This document shows positions 47,758 to 56,660 of a DNA stretch of 64,000 nt, one piece after another. Source of the stretch: Piscinibacter gummiphilus (GTDB lineage: Bacteria > Pseudomonadota > Gammaproteobacteria > Burkholderiales > Burkholderiaceae_C); NCBI RefSeq assembly GCF_032681285.1, contig NZ_CP136337.1, positions 136,977 through 200,976 on the forward strand, read 5' to 3'. The position numbers were made by a program, and so were the translations under genes. The notes under the pieces are model-generated. The model ran no database searches and was not told the DNA's origin. It was given only the letters and a program-made list of their open reading frames with translations. Numbering within the stretch: position 1 is the stretch's first letter; each line of letters opens with the position of its first letter.

Positions 47758-48909
47758 ATGAAGCTTTCTTCCTTCCTCGTTGGCATCGCGGCGTTCCTAG
47801 GCCTCGCAGCCGTTGCCCACGCAGAGATCGTCATCGGCCAGACCGCTGGCCTGACAGGTGCAGCATCGTCAAGCGTTCAGGACATGACGCTCGGCGCGCG
47901 ACTCATCATCGACGCAGTGAATGCGGAGGGTGGAGTCAATGGCGAAAAGATCCGCCTGGTCACGATCGACGACGAGCTGTTGCCCGAGAAGACCCTGTCG
48001 AACGCCACGCGCCTGATCGAGAAGGAGAAGGCGGTAGCGCTGTTCCTGACGCGTGGCACTCCCAACACGGAGATCCTGTTGCCGTTGCTCGCCAAGACAG
48101 GCGTTCCCTTGATCGCGCCGTCGACTGGTGCCATGTCACTCCACCAACCAGTTATCCGTGAGGTGTTCAACGTCCGACCGACGTACCAGCTGGAAGCGCA
48201 GAAGGCTGTCGAGCTACTGGCTTCGATGAACGTCAAGAACAGGGTCGGCGTCGTGTACACGGGGGATACGTTCGGAGAAGACGCTCTTGCCGGACTCAAA
48301 AAGGGATTCAGTGCTGCCGGAATCACCCCCGCATTCGTGGTGTCCTATGACCGAAAGACGGAGAACGTGGACGAGGCGGTCAAGCTGGCCTCCACGCCAA
48401 TTGAAGGCGAGATGCCTTCCGTGATCATCGTGGCGCCCAATCGGATCGCCACGGGGATGATCCGCAAGCTGCGCTCTGCAGGCAACAAGGCCTACATGGC
48501 GACCCTCAGCACGAACGCCTCCGATGGCTTCATCAAGAACCTGGGGGTGGACGCCAACTACGTGATCGTTTCGCAAGCCTTCCCGAGTGAGCGTGCATTC
48601 CAGTTCCCGATCGTTCGCAAGGTCTCGGGGCTGCTGGCGAAGTCCGGGAAAGGTCAAGGGTCGAGCCCATCGATGCTGGAGGGAGCGATCGCCGCCGAAG
48701 TGCTGGTCGGAGCGCTGCGCGGATGCGCGCCAAAATGCACGTCTGCGAGGATCATCGAAGCTCTGGAGAGCGGCCGACCGTTTGACGTGGGTCTGCTGGA
48801 CCAGCAGGTGGTGTTCACGAAGAAGGACCACAGCGGCATCCGCTACACCGACACCTCGATCATCGTGGGTGTCGACGAGAACGGGAAGGGCGGACGTTTC
48901 CGCCGCTGA
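47758..48909 (+). CDS. LivK-like periplasmic solute receptor (B), first gene of sensory operon
   Basis: A 383-residue Peripla_BP_6 receptor. Signal peptide 1-22 (GLAAVAHA), then EIVIGQTAGLTG, IIDAVNAEGGVNGEKI and LIAPSTGAMSLHQP. It has two cysteines in CAPKC near 321. It heads an operon with Bug receptor C (20-base gap), a sensor kinase (9-base gap) and a response regulator (4-base overlap). That order suggests the two receptors report ligand to the kinase. AGGGACCAG before the ATG is the ribosome site. Confidence 0.88.
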   Translation: MKLSSFLVGIAAFLGLAAVAHAEIVIGQTAGLTGAASSSVQDMTLGARLIIDAVNAEGGVNGEKIRLVTIDDELLPEKTLSNATRLIEKEKAVALFLTRGTPNTEILLPLLAKTGVPLIAPSTGAMSLHQPVIREVFNVRPTYQLEAQKAVELLASMNVKNRVGVVYTGDTFGEDALAGLKKGFSAAGITPAFVVSYDRKTENVDEAVKLASTPIEGEMPSVIIVAPNRIATGMIRKLRSAGNKAYMATLSTNASDGFIKNLGVDANYVIVSQAFPSERAFQFPIVRKVSGLLAKSGKGQGSSPSMLEGAIAAEVLVGALRGCAPKCTSARIIEALESGRPFDVGLLDQQVVFTKKDHSGIRYTDTSIIVGVDENGKGGRFRR

Positions 48910-48929
48910 AGGAAAGAGGGACGGAGGAA

Positions 48930-49922
48930 ATGAGGCGTTTGAACCTCGGACGGATGGCGCTCGCGCTGCTGCTTGGAGCTGCGGCTTGCGCAAGTGCGCG
49001 TGCTGCGTTCCCCGAAGCCGGGCGCCCGATCAAGATCGTCGTTCCCTACAGCTCAGGTGGCCCGGCTGACAAGACAGCACGGGACCTTGCGGCGGCGCTG
49101 CGAAAGGTGCTTGAGACGTCAGTCGTGGTTGAAAACGTCGCGGGTGCGAGCGGGACGGTCGGCGCGAACAAGGTTCTTCAAGCGGCCCCGGACGGCTACA
49201 CACTGCTGTTCTCACACATCGGCATGTCCACTGCCTACGCGCTCTATCGAAAGTCGTCGGATACCTTGGACGATTTCGAATACCTCGGCGTCACATCGGA
49301 GTTGCCAATGATCTTGATAGGCCGGCTGAATCTCGAGCCGTCGACCTGGCCCGAGCTCGTGCGATGGATCAAGGCGCGAAAGGGGAACGTCACGATCGCC
49401 AACGCCGGTACGGGGTCGGCTTCGCACATGTGCGGTCTGCTGATTCAGTCCCAGGTCGACACTCAGATCACGGCCGTGCCTTACAAGGGGACATCACCTG
49501 CCATGAGCGACGTTGTCGGAGGCTACGTCGACCTGCTTTGCGATCAGTCGAGCACAGCGAGCCCGCAGATCGTTGCAGGCAGAGTCAAGGCAATCGCCAC
49601 CACCAGAAAGACGCGGTTCGAATCGCCACCAGTGATGGCCGCCATCCCAACAATGGAAGAGGCTGGACTGAAGGGGATCTCGTTCTCGGTGTGGCAGGGC
49701 CTCTATGCGCCGAAGGGCACCCCACACATCGTGCTGCAGGTGTTGAACAACGCAATGCGCCAAGCGTTGAAAGACCCAGCGTACGTCGAACGTCAGCGTG
49801 CAGACGGTGCCACTGTCGTGACGGATGAGCGAATGACGCCCGAGGGTCACCGGAGGCTGGTCAAGTCGGAAACCGACAAGTGGTCGGCCATCATCAAGTC
49901 CGCAAACGGTTTCGCCGACTAG
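48930..49922 (+). CDS. Bug/TctC-family solute receptor (C)
   Basis: A 330-residue periplasmic receptor: signal peptide about 1-25 (LGAAACASARA), then VVPYSSGGPADKTAR, GASGTVGANKVLQ, ANAGTGSASHMCGLL and LYAPKGTP. It is encoded between the LivK-like receptor and the kinase, with GGAGGAA before its ATG. In Bordetella, the Bug protein BctC signals to a two-component kinase; this arrangement may be similar, though here the regulator is FixJ-type. Confidence 0.88.
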   Translation: MRRLNLGRMALALLLGAAACASARAAFPEAGRPIKIVVPYSSGGPADKTARDLAAALRKVLETSVVVENVAGASGTVGANKVLQAAPDGYTLLFSHIGMSTAYALYRKSSDTLDDFEYLGVTSELPMILIGRLNLEPSTWPELVRWIKARKGNVTIANAGTGSASHMCGLLIQSQVDTQITAVPYKGTSPAMSDVVGGYVDLLCDQSSTASPQIVAGRVKAIATTRKTRFESPPVMAAIPTMEEAGLKGISFSVWQGLYAPKGTPHIVLQVLNNAMRQALKDPAYVERQRADGATVVTDERMTPEGHRRLVKSETDKWSAIIKSANGFAD

Positions 49923-49931
49923 GAGGGCCAG

Positions 49932-51686
49932 ATGGACAGCGCCTCCTCGATCAAGCCACTCAGCACCGACCTCAGGTTGCTGCCTTCAATTGCGCGGCAG
50001 CCCTGGCGGGCAGCCGTCTACGCGGTGACGACGATCACGAATCGGAAGGGTGGGCGCTACTGGACCGCTCTTTGGATATTCGCCGCGGTTCTCATCGTGA
50101 TGTTTGGATTCCTGTCGGTCTGGCTTCTGCAAAGCCACCAGGTCTCCGAGGAGCAGCAACGCGTCGAAGAAGCGGCAGTTCAAATTAGCGGTGCCATTCA
50201 CAAGGCACTGAGCAAGAGCCTGCAGGACGTGAGCGCAGTGGCTTGGACCGGCAAGGACCAAGTCGTCTGGCGCGAAACGGCTGGCGAACTGCTGCGGGAA
50301 TCAAAGTCGACGCTGCGCCTTGAAAGGCGTAATGAGATTGGCGACCTAGTAGAAGCGAAAGACAGCCAATACTTCCCTCCGCTGTTCGTGATGGTGAAGC
50401 GGTTTGAAGCTGAGGCTGAGGCGCGAAACGCATGCAAGTCCGCAGCAGGGCCGGGAGTGCCGGTGTACTCCAAGACCTATTTCGTGCCAGTGGGGAGCGG
50501 TCGAGGCGAAGAGGTTTTGGATGTCTGTGCCGCGCAGCAACTGGACGGGAAGACGTTCGGATTCACTGTCGCCACCATAGGGCTCACGCAGCTGCTCGAA
50601 AGCGCAATGGAGCATGAGTCGACGCGAATCTTCGAGGCTTCCCTGGTCGAAGGAACCAACACGCGTCTGGCAAGAGCGGGTGCGACGCACGGCAGACAGA
50701 CCCTTCGATCGGAAAGAGTGATCGCTGTGCCAGGTCTATCGATGCGGCTTCGCGTCGAAAGTGCGCGTGGCGCCCCTGCGCTGCTTCAACTCAATTTCGT
50801 GTCGGGTCTGTTCATCGCCTTCGGTCTGACGTTCCTCACCACTGTGGCACTCCTGATCAGGGAGGCACGTCGAATGCAGCAGACCGATCAGGCAACAAGA
50901 CTGCATCAGGAAGAACTGGCGAGAGTCGCAAGGTTGGCGTCGGTGGGCGAGCTCGCATCGCTGATAGGTCATGAGCTCAACCAACCACTCACATCAATCC
51001 TTGCATATGCAAAAACCGCACAGAACCTGGGCGGTGACACGCTGAGCGCAGACGTCAAGCAGCTCTTAGACAACGTAGCAGACGAGGCAAGGCGCAGCGC
51101 CACCGTTGTGAAAAGCGTCCGCGACTTCGTCAGCAGGAACTCTGCAAAGAGAGAGATCGTCGACGTGCACGATCTGATCGACGGCATCCGGCCAATCTTG
51201 GAAGGGATGGCCAAGGACTATGGAGCGCGGTTGATCGAGAGCGACGCTGGAGAACCGCTGATCGTCGAATGCACGCGCGTGATGATCGAACAGGTCATCG
51301 TGAACCTGGTGCGCAATGGATTGCAGGCGATGCAAAACAACCGTCCAGAGAAGCTACGCACGATACGCATATCCGCAGTGAAGGCGGACGAACGGTTCAT
51401 CCGCGTGACAGTCACTGATACCGGACCAGGCGTGAGCGAGCAGCTCGCCAAGCGGCTCGCCGAGCCCGACTTCAAGTCCTTCCACAAGATCCTCAGTGAG
51501 GGCCTTGGGCTGGGACTGAGCCTGAGCAGATCCGTGATCCACGCACATAGGGGGTCGATCAGCTGCAGGAACCGCGAAGACACCCCTCACCCAGGGGCCG
51601 CTCGCAGGATCAGAGGCGCGACGTTCTGCTTCACACTACCGCGGCAATTTTTGGCCCACTCTCTGGAGGACGTGTCGAGCTCATGA
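49932..51686 (+). CDS. Membrane sensor histidine kinase
   Basis: A 584-residue kinase. Two membrane segments (about 46-67 and 288-310) enclose a periplasmic domain of about 220 residues with a cysteine pair. Then come the H box ASLIGHELNQPLTS (His about 347), N box VNLVRNGLQAM, G1 DTGPGV and G2 GLGLGLSLS, an HPK4/DctB-like catalytic core. It would phosphorylate the regulator at 51683, whose start overlaps its stop by four bases. The upstream receptors of the operon are candidate input partners for the periplasmic domain. Confidence 0.92.
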   Translation: MDSASSIKPLSTDLRLLPSIARQPWRAAVYAVTTITNRKGGRYWTALWIFAAVLIVMFGFLSVWLLQSHQVSEEQQRVEEAAVQISGAIHKALSKSLQDVSAVAWTGKDQVVWRETAGELLRESKSTLRLERRNEIGDLVEAKDSQYFPPLFVMVKRFEAEAEARNACKSAAGPGVPVYSKTYFVPVGSGRGEEVLDVCAAQQLDGKTFGFTVATIGLTQLLESAMEHESTRIFEASLVEGTNTRLARAGATHGRQTLRSERVIAVPGLSMRLRVESARGAPALLQLNFVSGLFIAFGLTFLTTVALLIREARRMQQTDQATRLHQEELARVARLASVGELASLIGHELNQPLTSILAYAKTAQNLGGDTLSADVKQLLDNVADEARRSATVVKSVRDFVSRNSAKREIVDVHDLIDGIRPILEGMAKDYGARLIESDAGEPLIVECTRVMIEQVIVNLVRNGLQAMQNNRPEKLRTIRISAVKADERFIRVTVTDTGPGVSEQLAKRLAEPDFKSFHKILSEGLGLGLSLSRSVIHAHRGSISCRNREDTPHPGAARRIRGATFCFTLPRQFLAHSLEDVSSS

Positions 51687-52357
51687 CGGACATTGTGTTT
51701 CTCGTCGACGACGACCCGAACGTACTGCGAAGTCTCGGTCTGCTGCTGCACAGCAGCGGGTTCCGCGTCCTGCCGTCCGCTTCGGCCGAAGCCTTTGAGC
51801 ACGTGCTCGCCATAGAAGGACTGGCAGAGGACCGCATTCCGAACGATGGGATCGGTCGGTGCCTTGTGCTGGACATCAACATGCCAGGCACCAACGGCCG
51901 CGAACTCTTCGACAGGCTCAAACAGCGACACCTCATCGACATGCTGCCGGTGATCCCGCTGACGGGACATGGAGACGTGGCAATGGCCGTTGAGATGGTT
52001 CAGGCCGGTGCGCACTACTTTTTGGAGAAGCCACCCAACACTGATCAGCTGGTCGACCTGATCCGAAAGGCGCACCGGAAAAGTGTGGCTGCCATGGAGA
52101 CGACGCGTGTGCTGCGCGCCGAAATGGCGCGATGGGCAAAGCTTTCAGACCGAGAGCTCGAAGTGGTGCAACTGCTGATGAAGGGTATGTCCAACCAGCA
52201 GGTGTGCGACAAGCTGAACATCGGCATGGCAACCATCAAGACGCACAGGTTGTCGGCACGCAGAAAGTTGAACGTGAGAGAGTTCGTTGAACTGACTCCG
52301 TCGCCAAAGGTTCTGGAGCTGATTACCAAGCGAAGCGCGCAAGCAAGCAACGCTTGA
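51683..52357 (+). CDS. FixJ/LuxR-type response regulator
   Basis: A 224-residue regulator with an intact receiver domain: acidic DDD near residues 9-11, the phosphoryl aspartate in VLDINMPG (about 63), T in LTGHGD and K in FLEKPP. The C-terminal part (about 150-210) is a LuxR-type helix-turn-helix (LSDRELEVVQLLMKGMSNQQV, TIKTHRLSARRKL). It is the cognate partner of the kinase and likely activates the nearby receptor genes. Translational coupling by ATGA. Confidence 0.93.
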   Translation: MTDIVFLVDDDPNVLRSLGLLLHSSGFRVLPSASAEAFEHVLAIEGLAEDRIPNDGIGRCLVLDINMPGTNGRELFDRLKQRHLIDMLPVIPLTGHGDVAMAVEMVQAGAHYFLEKPPNTDQLVDLIRKAHRKSVAAMETTRVLRAEMARWAKLSDRELEVVQLLMKGMSNQQVCDKLNIGMATIKTHRLSARRKLNVREFVELTPSPKVLELITKRSAQASNA

Positions 52358-52518
52358 CGGAGTGGCGTCGAAAACTTGACGTCACTCTAAATCGTTAGCA
52401 AACGTTGCTGCGCCATTCAAAATCAACCTTTGGATCGATATACACAGCACGTTCACGACGACACACTTCATTCAAGCAAGCCCCATTCGTTCATCGGGGC
52501 GAAAAAGTAGGGAGCTTG

Positions 52519-52836
52519 ATGATGAGTGTCGGAACCGTTTGCAATCGCAAGAGCGCACTGGACTCGGATTGGGTCGAGGCTTGGCACGAGAGCCACATGG
52601 TGCCCTTGCAAGCCGTCTTCGCCGCCTTCGTCAAGTGCGGGCGCACCGACCTTGGTTTCATTCCGCAGGTGAGCGGAAGCTATCACGTGGTCGGCACGCG
52701 CCAAGCGGTCGATGCGATCCTCAGCGAGCTCGAGAAGGAACTACAAGTCTCAGCAGACGGCTGGCGTTATCAGACGCGCAGAGTTGGAGCGCCTCGAGCA
52801 GCACAGCAGCCATCTCACGAAGAAAGCCTGGCATAG
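52519..52836 (+). CDS. Small protein of unknown function
   Basis: About 105 residues. A GGGAG ribosome site stands five bases before the ATG. The text LQAVFAAFVKCGRTDLGF and AVDAILSELEKELQVS looks helical and soluble; no family recognised. It lies 160 bases after the response regulator and converges with the LigT-like gene. Confidence 0.5.
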   Translation: MMSVGTVCNRKSALDSDWVEAWHESHMVPLQAVFAAFVKCGRTDLGFIPQVSGSYHVVGTRQAVDAILSELEKELQVSADGWRYQTRRVGAPRAAQQPSHEESLA

Positions 52837-52846
52837 CAGGCGGGCG

Positions 52847-53365
52847 TCAATGAACAGGCGCGGCTGCTGGCGACGACAAGATCTGCCGGTACGTGCCACG
52901 CTCAGACAGCACCAGGCCAACCTCTCTCACCATCCAGGTGATGGCCGGATTCACAGCGGGCAGTAAAGCGCCGGCAGATCGCCTGGCCAGCGTGACGTGT
53001 GGGGTCCATTCTTCGTTGGCCAAGATGCCAACTTCTCGCGTCGCGCTTGTGACCATTTGGTGAAGGTCGACAAGGGACGGTGACCGCTCAGGCGCTACCC
53101 ATGCGATGTTGTCGGCGAACGTGCCGTTCCGACACAGCACGAGGTCGAATGGTTGAAAGCGAATAGCTGCAACTGCGTGCTTGAGCTTCTCCACCTCGTC
53201 TTCGTCGACGAGGCCCAAGAACTGCAACGTGAGGTGCATCTTGGCTGCCGGCGTCAACCGCGCGCCTGCCGGCCAACTCCAGCAGAGCTGATGTCGAAGC
53301 AGCGCCCGTTGCACGCCCGTATCGGCCATCAGGCCGATGAAGAGACGTTTCCTTTGGGACTCCAT
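52847..53365 (-). CDS. thpR: RNA 2',3'-cyclic phosphodiesterase (2H family, LigT/ThpR)
   Basis: A 172-residue 2H phosphoesterase with the two signature histidine motifs HLTLQFLG (about 43) and HVTLARR (about 122). ThpR opens 2',3'-cyclic phosphates on RNA and can reversibly form 2',5'-linkages in tRNA halves. The first start begins MESQRKRLFIGL, in keeping with family length. It ends an apparent minus-strand operon: the stop of the next gene upstream overlaps its start. Confidence 0.82.
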   Translation of the reverse strand: MESQRKRLFIGLMADTGVQRALLRHQLCWSWPAGARLTPAAKMHLTLQFLGLVDEDEVEKLKHAVAAIRFQPFDLVLCRNGTFADNIAWVAPERSPSLVDLHQMVTSATREVGILANEEWTPHVTLARRSAGALLPAVNPAITWMVREVGLVLSERGTYRQILSSPAAAPVH

Positions 53366-53616
53366 CAGAACATCCGCTTCTGGAGGGCCTCCGCACGTTG
53401 CTCATCCCGCAGTGCCTGAAGTTCACGCTCATAGCCTTTGACGGACGCAAGCCATTCGCGTTGTGCCACGTCCTCGGGACGGAGTGAAGCGTTCTCCGGA
53501 AAAACGTCGTATGCCCAATCCCAAGCGTCTTCAGGACCAATTGGGTCGCGCAGCTCGTTGATGATGTGGGAGGCGAAGCGAGCCGCCCATTCCTGGTGAT
53601 TGATTGGCTGATCCAT
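53365..53616 (-). CDS. Small protein of unknown function in the SRAP operon
   Basis: An 83-residue protein beginning MDQPINHQEWAARFASH. It is rich in charged and tryptophan residues (DAWDWAYDVFPEN) and helical near the end. It starts two bases after the SRAP stop and its stop overlaps the LigT start, so the three genes are one operon. Family unknown. Confidence 0.6.
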   Translation of the reverse strand: MDQPINHQEWAARFASHIINELRDPIGPEDAWDWAYDVFPENASLRPEDVAQREWLASVKGYERELQALRDEQRAEALQKRMF

Positions 53617-53618
53617 GC

Positions 53619-54380
53619 TCACAACTCCATCGACATTTGCTTTGGTGGCCGACTGCCAACTGGACCGGCATCGAACGTGTCGGCTGGTGGCAGTTTCAAC
53701 AAGGCCAGGGCCTCGTCCTCTGACCCGAAGAGCCAGGTCGACCAATCCGAAGGCTCTAGGACCAGAATACTGCGCTTGTCTTGCTCAGGCTTCAGCGTTT
53801 TGCCATCGGGCTCGTACTCTGGCCTGTGCATGCGCGACATCAACGAGTGGTCATCCGCACACAGGGTAACCATGACGAAGTTGGGAGTGATCTCACCACT
53901 ACTCGGGTCGGTCCACTCGTTCCATAGTCCGGCCACGCCCCACGGCTTGCCATCTGCTCGCGAGAATTCCCACCACACATTCTTGCCCGTTTCCCAGCAC
54001 GGCTCGTCGAAGCTCGCCGCAGGAATGATGCAGCGCCTTCCGGATCTCCATGCCGGGCCAAACACCGGCGACTTCCGCATGCTTTCATTGCGTGCGTTGT
54101 TTGTGCTGCGCCGCTTCGGCTCTTTACCTGCCGCAAGCAGCGCTTCGGTTTCTTCTTTCTTGCCCACGTAGTCCCATCGACGTGGGTTGCCTGGTCTGAT
54201 CAAGCCCCACTGGCCCACCTTCCAATCGACGCGTCGATCAGGAGCGTTCGCAAAGAAGGGTCCCGTTTGCCAAGGACCAATCTTGCGCCAGGGTGTCGGC
54301 GGATAGTTGGTGGGATTGAGAGAGAGCCACGTCTTGAAGTGTGGATCTTCACGGTCAGAAGGCGTATAGCGATTGCACAT
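53619..54380 (-). CDS. yedK: SOS response-associated peptidase (SRAP/YedK)
   Basis: A 253-residue SRAP protein. The catalytic Cys2 is exposed after Met removal (MCNRY). Conserved NARNES, the ASFDEPCWE region and HRPEYEPDG, which includes the active-site histidine, are present. SRAP forms a covalent cross-link to abasic sites in single-stranded DNA and so shields them during replication. It heads the operon with the unknown 83-residue gene and thpR. It fits the DNA-repair flavour of this region. Confidence 0.9.
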   Translation of the reverse strand: MCNRYTPSDREDPHFKTWLSLNPTNYPPTPWRKIGPWQTGPFFANAPDRRVDWKVGQWGLIRPGNPRRWDYVGKKEETEALLAAGKEPKRRSTNNARNESMRKSPVFGPAWRSGRRCIIPAASFDEPCWETGKNVWWEFSRADGKPWGVAGLWNEWTDPSSGEITPNFVMVTLCADDHSLMSRMHRPEYEPDGKTLKPEQDKRSILVLEPSDWSTWLFGSEDEALALLKLPPADTFDAGPVGSRPPKQMSMEL

Positions 54381-54493
54381 GCGGGCAATTTACAGCCGGC
54401 AGCGCGCACTAGCGCCGTGCCGCTGAAATGCTCAGGTGAGGCAATGGGTTAAGCGGGGCCCTGGAGACCACTCCAAGCAATGCCAGGCCCGCT

Positions 54494-54943
54494 TCAAGAA
54501 GCGCCCCGAAGTCGCTTGATCTCATCCACGATCGCCCGTGCTTCCGCCGGCGACGCGATTTGTTGGAGGGCTCGAACTCGCTGTAGGGTGCCCGAGGCCC
54601 GCGGCAGCATGCCCTTGTTCTCCCAGTTGTAGACGGTGGCCCCGGTGGTGTCGAGCATGAGGCCGCAGTCGGCAGCGCTGAGCTTAAGACGCTTCCGATT
54701 CGCCTTGAACCGCTTCGCGTTGAACTCGAAACTCTCACCCGCGTCGGCGACCTGTGGTTCAGTAAGCCGGTCGGGTCTCGTGGAAGCTCCGCGGAGTTTC
54801 GCCTGCTTCTTAAGGACGGCGACCTCGGACTTAAGAGACGCAACAGTCTTTTGAAGCGGAGCGACGAGCGACTTCGCTTCGGACTTGGCGAGCCTTCGGA
54901 TCTCTGACTTCAAAGCCGCAAGTGCAACGCTCAGTTTTGTCAT
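54494..54943 (-). CDS. Coiled-coil protein with XRE-type helix-turn-helix
   Basis: A 149-residue protein from ATG 54943. The first 50 residues form a leucine/lysine coiled coil (LKSEIRRLAKSEAKSLV, LKSEVAVLKKQ) and residues about 75-130 a helix-turn-helix of Cro/XRE kind (RKRLKLSAADCGLMLDTTG, TVYNWENKG). The upstream extension to 55039 lacks a family look. A plasmid-type repressor or nucleoid-associated regulator is likely. It is divergent from the HhH glycosylase-like gene at 55091. Confidence 0.65.
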   Translation of the reverse strand: MTKLSVALAALKSEIRRLAKSEAKSLVAPLQKTVASLKSEVAVLKKQAKLRGASTRPDRLTEPQVADAGESFEFNAKRFKANRKRLKLSAADCGLMLDTTGATVYNWENKGMLPRASGTLQRVRALQQIASPAEARAIVDEIKRLRGAS

Positions 54944-55090
54944 TTTCGTATCTATGTAAGAACGTAAGGGACGAACAGGGTAGCGCATCACGGCAGCGCG
55001 CCATGACACGCGCCATAAGGCGGCATTTTTGCTACCCATGCCAAAGGTGAGACGGACAAAGTCGGAACTGACTCAATAGAGAGGTTCCAC

Positions 55091-55714
55091 ATGCCGATTT
55101 CACCGACAGACTTTTGGATCGTGGTTGACGGGCTTGGCAAGACAGCTCAAGAGGACATCGCCTGGTGCGAGAACGTCGGGCTTCCAAGCACCGCAGAGCA
55201 ATTCGCTAAAGAGGCGATCTTCGTCATCTGCAACAGTGGCATGAAGCACACAGTAGCTACAAGGATCTTCGAGCGCTGCATGGTTGCGATTTCGACAGGC
55301 GATTCGGTTTCGACCGTCTTCGGGCATAAGGGCAAAGCAGCGGCAATAGACCATGTGTGGTCAGCGCGGTCTAATCTGTTCGGCAGATTCCTAGCTACTG
55401 CCCGTGAGGAACAACTGGCTTTCCTGGGAGCACTCCCATTCGTGGGTGACATCACCAAGTACCACCTGGCAAAGAACTGCGGGCTTGATGTGGCAAAGCC
55501 GGATGTGCACCTTCAAAGGTTGGCTGATCGAGAAGGGTGTACGGTGCAGAACTTGTGCGAGCGCCTTTCCAAAGAGACAGGCCTTCGGATCGCCACAGTA
55601 GACACAGTGCTGTGGAGGGCCTGCGCGACTGGGATCCTCGATTCGCGAACAGGCACATTTAGTGACTTGCCCGCTGGGAACGGAGACATCCACTGCCCTC
55701 ACCGAACTCAGTAA
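55091..55714 (+). CDS. Helix-hairpin-helix DNA glycosylase-like protein
   Basis: A 207-residue protein. The C-terminal half has a helix-hairpin-helix (FLGALPFVGDITKYHLAKN) followed by KPDVHLQRLA, the place of the catalytic aspartate in HhH-GPD DNA glycosylases such as AlkA or Nth. The N-terminal half is unfamiliar. There is no FeS cluster. It may recognise damaged bases; whether it has glycosylase activity is not certain. Confidence 0.6.
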   Translation: MPISPTDFWIVVDGLGKTAQEDIAWCENVGLPSTAEQFAKEAIFVICNSGMKHTVATRIFERCMVAISTGDSVSTVFGHKGKAAAIDHVWSARSNLFGRFLATAREEQLAFLGALPFVGDITKYHLAKNCGLDVAKPDVHLQRLADREGCTVQNLCERLSKETGLRIATVDTVLWRACATGILDSRTGTFSDLPAGNGDIHCPHRTQ

Positions 55715-55825
55715 TCGAGCGCATCTCGATAAACTGCAGAATGGGACGGATGGTTAACCAGGCGGCTGAAGGGTCAAGGGGTGAGAACCTGCGGACGACT
55801 GGGATCTAAGGAGAGAACAAGCAGC

Positions 55826-56425
55826 ATGGGAAGCGCTCGAGTTCTTTTGGTGGACAGTCATCGACTGGCGAGAGACGGCGTCAAATGGTGCCTCGCGGGT
55901 ACCGCTTTCGAGGTTGCGGATGAAGCAGCTTGCTTTGACGAGGCTCATGAGCGGTCTCAAGGTGTGGATGTCGTGATAGCCGAGATCGGTCGAGCGGAGC
56001 TTGGAAAGCAGTCCCTACGTGCGGCAATCAGTTCTCTGACTCCAGCACGCACTTTGGTTTTCAGCTGGCAAGCCAACACGTCGGTGCTCTCGACTGTGAA
56101 ATCGGCCGGGGCTAGTGGGTGCCTATCGAAGAACTGCAGCCCAGACCAACTGCTCGAGGCACTGAAGGCGATCACAGCCGGTCGAAGGCACTTTCCAGAG
56201 AAAGCACAGATGCGGAAGGACGCATCTCACATCGAGTTGTCGTGCAGAGAGGTCGAGATCGCGCGGCACGTGGCGAGCGGGCGCCCTAGTAGAGCGATCG
56301 CAACGTCACTTGGGCTGGGCGTGAGGACCGTAGAGAGCCATAGGCGAACTATCAAGAGGAAGCTCGGAGTTGCTTCAAACGCAGAGTTGGTTCGATACGC
56401 GATCGAGAACCTACCAGGCCTCTAA
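55826..56425 (+). CDS. LuxR-type regulator with degenerate receiver
   Basis: A 199-residue regulator starting at 55826 after GAGAACAAGC. The receiver half keeps the general fold (ARVLLVDSHRLARDGVK, GASGCLSKN) but the phosphorylation site reads VVIAEIGR, with glutamate where the aspartate should be, so it may act as constitutively active or in a phosphate-independent way. The C-terminal LuxR helix-turn-helix is complete (ELSCREVEIARHVASGRPS, TVESHRRTIKRKL). No kinase nearby. Confidence 0.78.
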   Translation: MGSARVLLVDSHRLARDGVKWCLAGTAFEVADEAACFDEAHERSQGVDVVIAEIGRAELGKQSLRAAISSLTPARTLVFSWQANTSVLSTVKSAGASGCLSKNCSPDQLLEALKAITAGRRHFPEKAQMRKDASHIELSCREVEIARHVASGRPSRAIATSLGLGVRTVESHRRTIKRKLGVASNAELVRYAIENLPGL

Positions 56426-56449
56426 CTTTTCACCAAAGGAGAAGAAGAA

Positions 56450-56617
56450 GTGAACACACAAACGAAACTGTTCGGAGGGGCTGCCGTCTGCGGCGCGTTC
56501 ATAGCACTCCCAGTGCCCTGGTGGGCAAGGGCAGCGCTATTCGTTGTTGCGATCGTTCTGAACGGGATGGGGTTCTGGCGTTACGCCACGCATCCACACG
56601 AAGGACGAAGCTTCTAG
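56450..56617 (+). CDS. Small membrane protein, 55 residues
   Basis: A GTG-started frame with AAGGAG nine bases upstream, encoding VNTQTKLFGGAAVCGAFIAL followed by a second hydrophobic stretch (AALFVVAIVLNGMGFWRY), about two short membrane segments and a basic end. It fits tightly between the regulator and the 56661 gene on the same strand. It is too short for family recognition; membrane-located microprotein by composition. Confidence 0.5.
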   Translation: MNTQTKLFGGAAVCGAFIALPVPWWARAALFVVAIVLNGMGFWRYATHPHEGRSF

Positions 56618-56660
56618 AAGCGATCACTACTTTTGTGACACCAAGGATCTGGGAGAGAAC

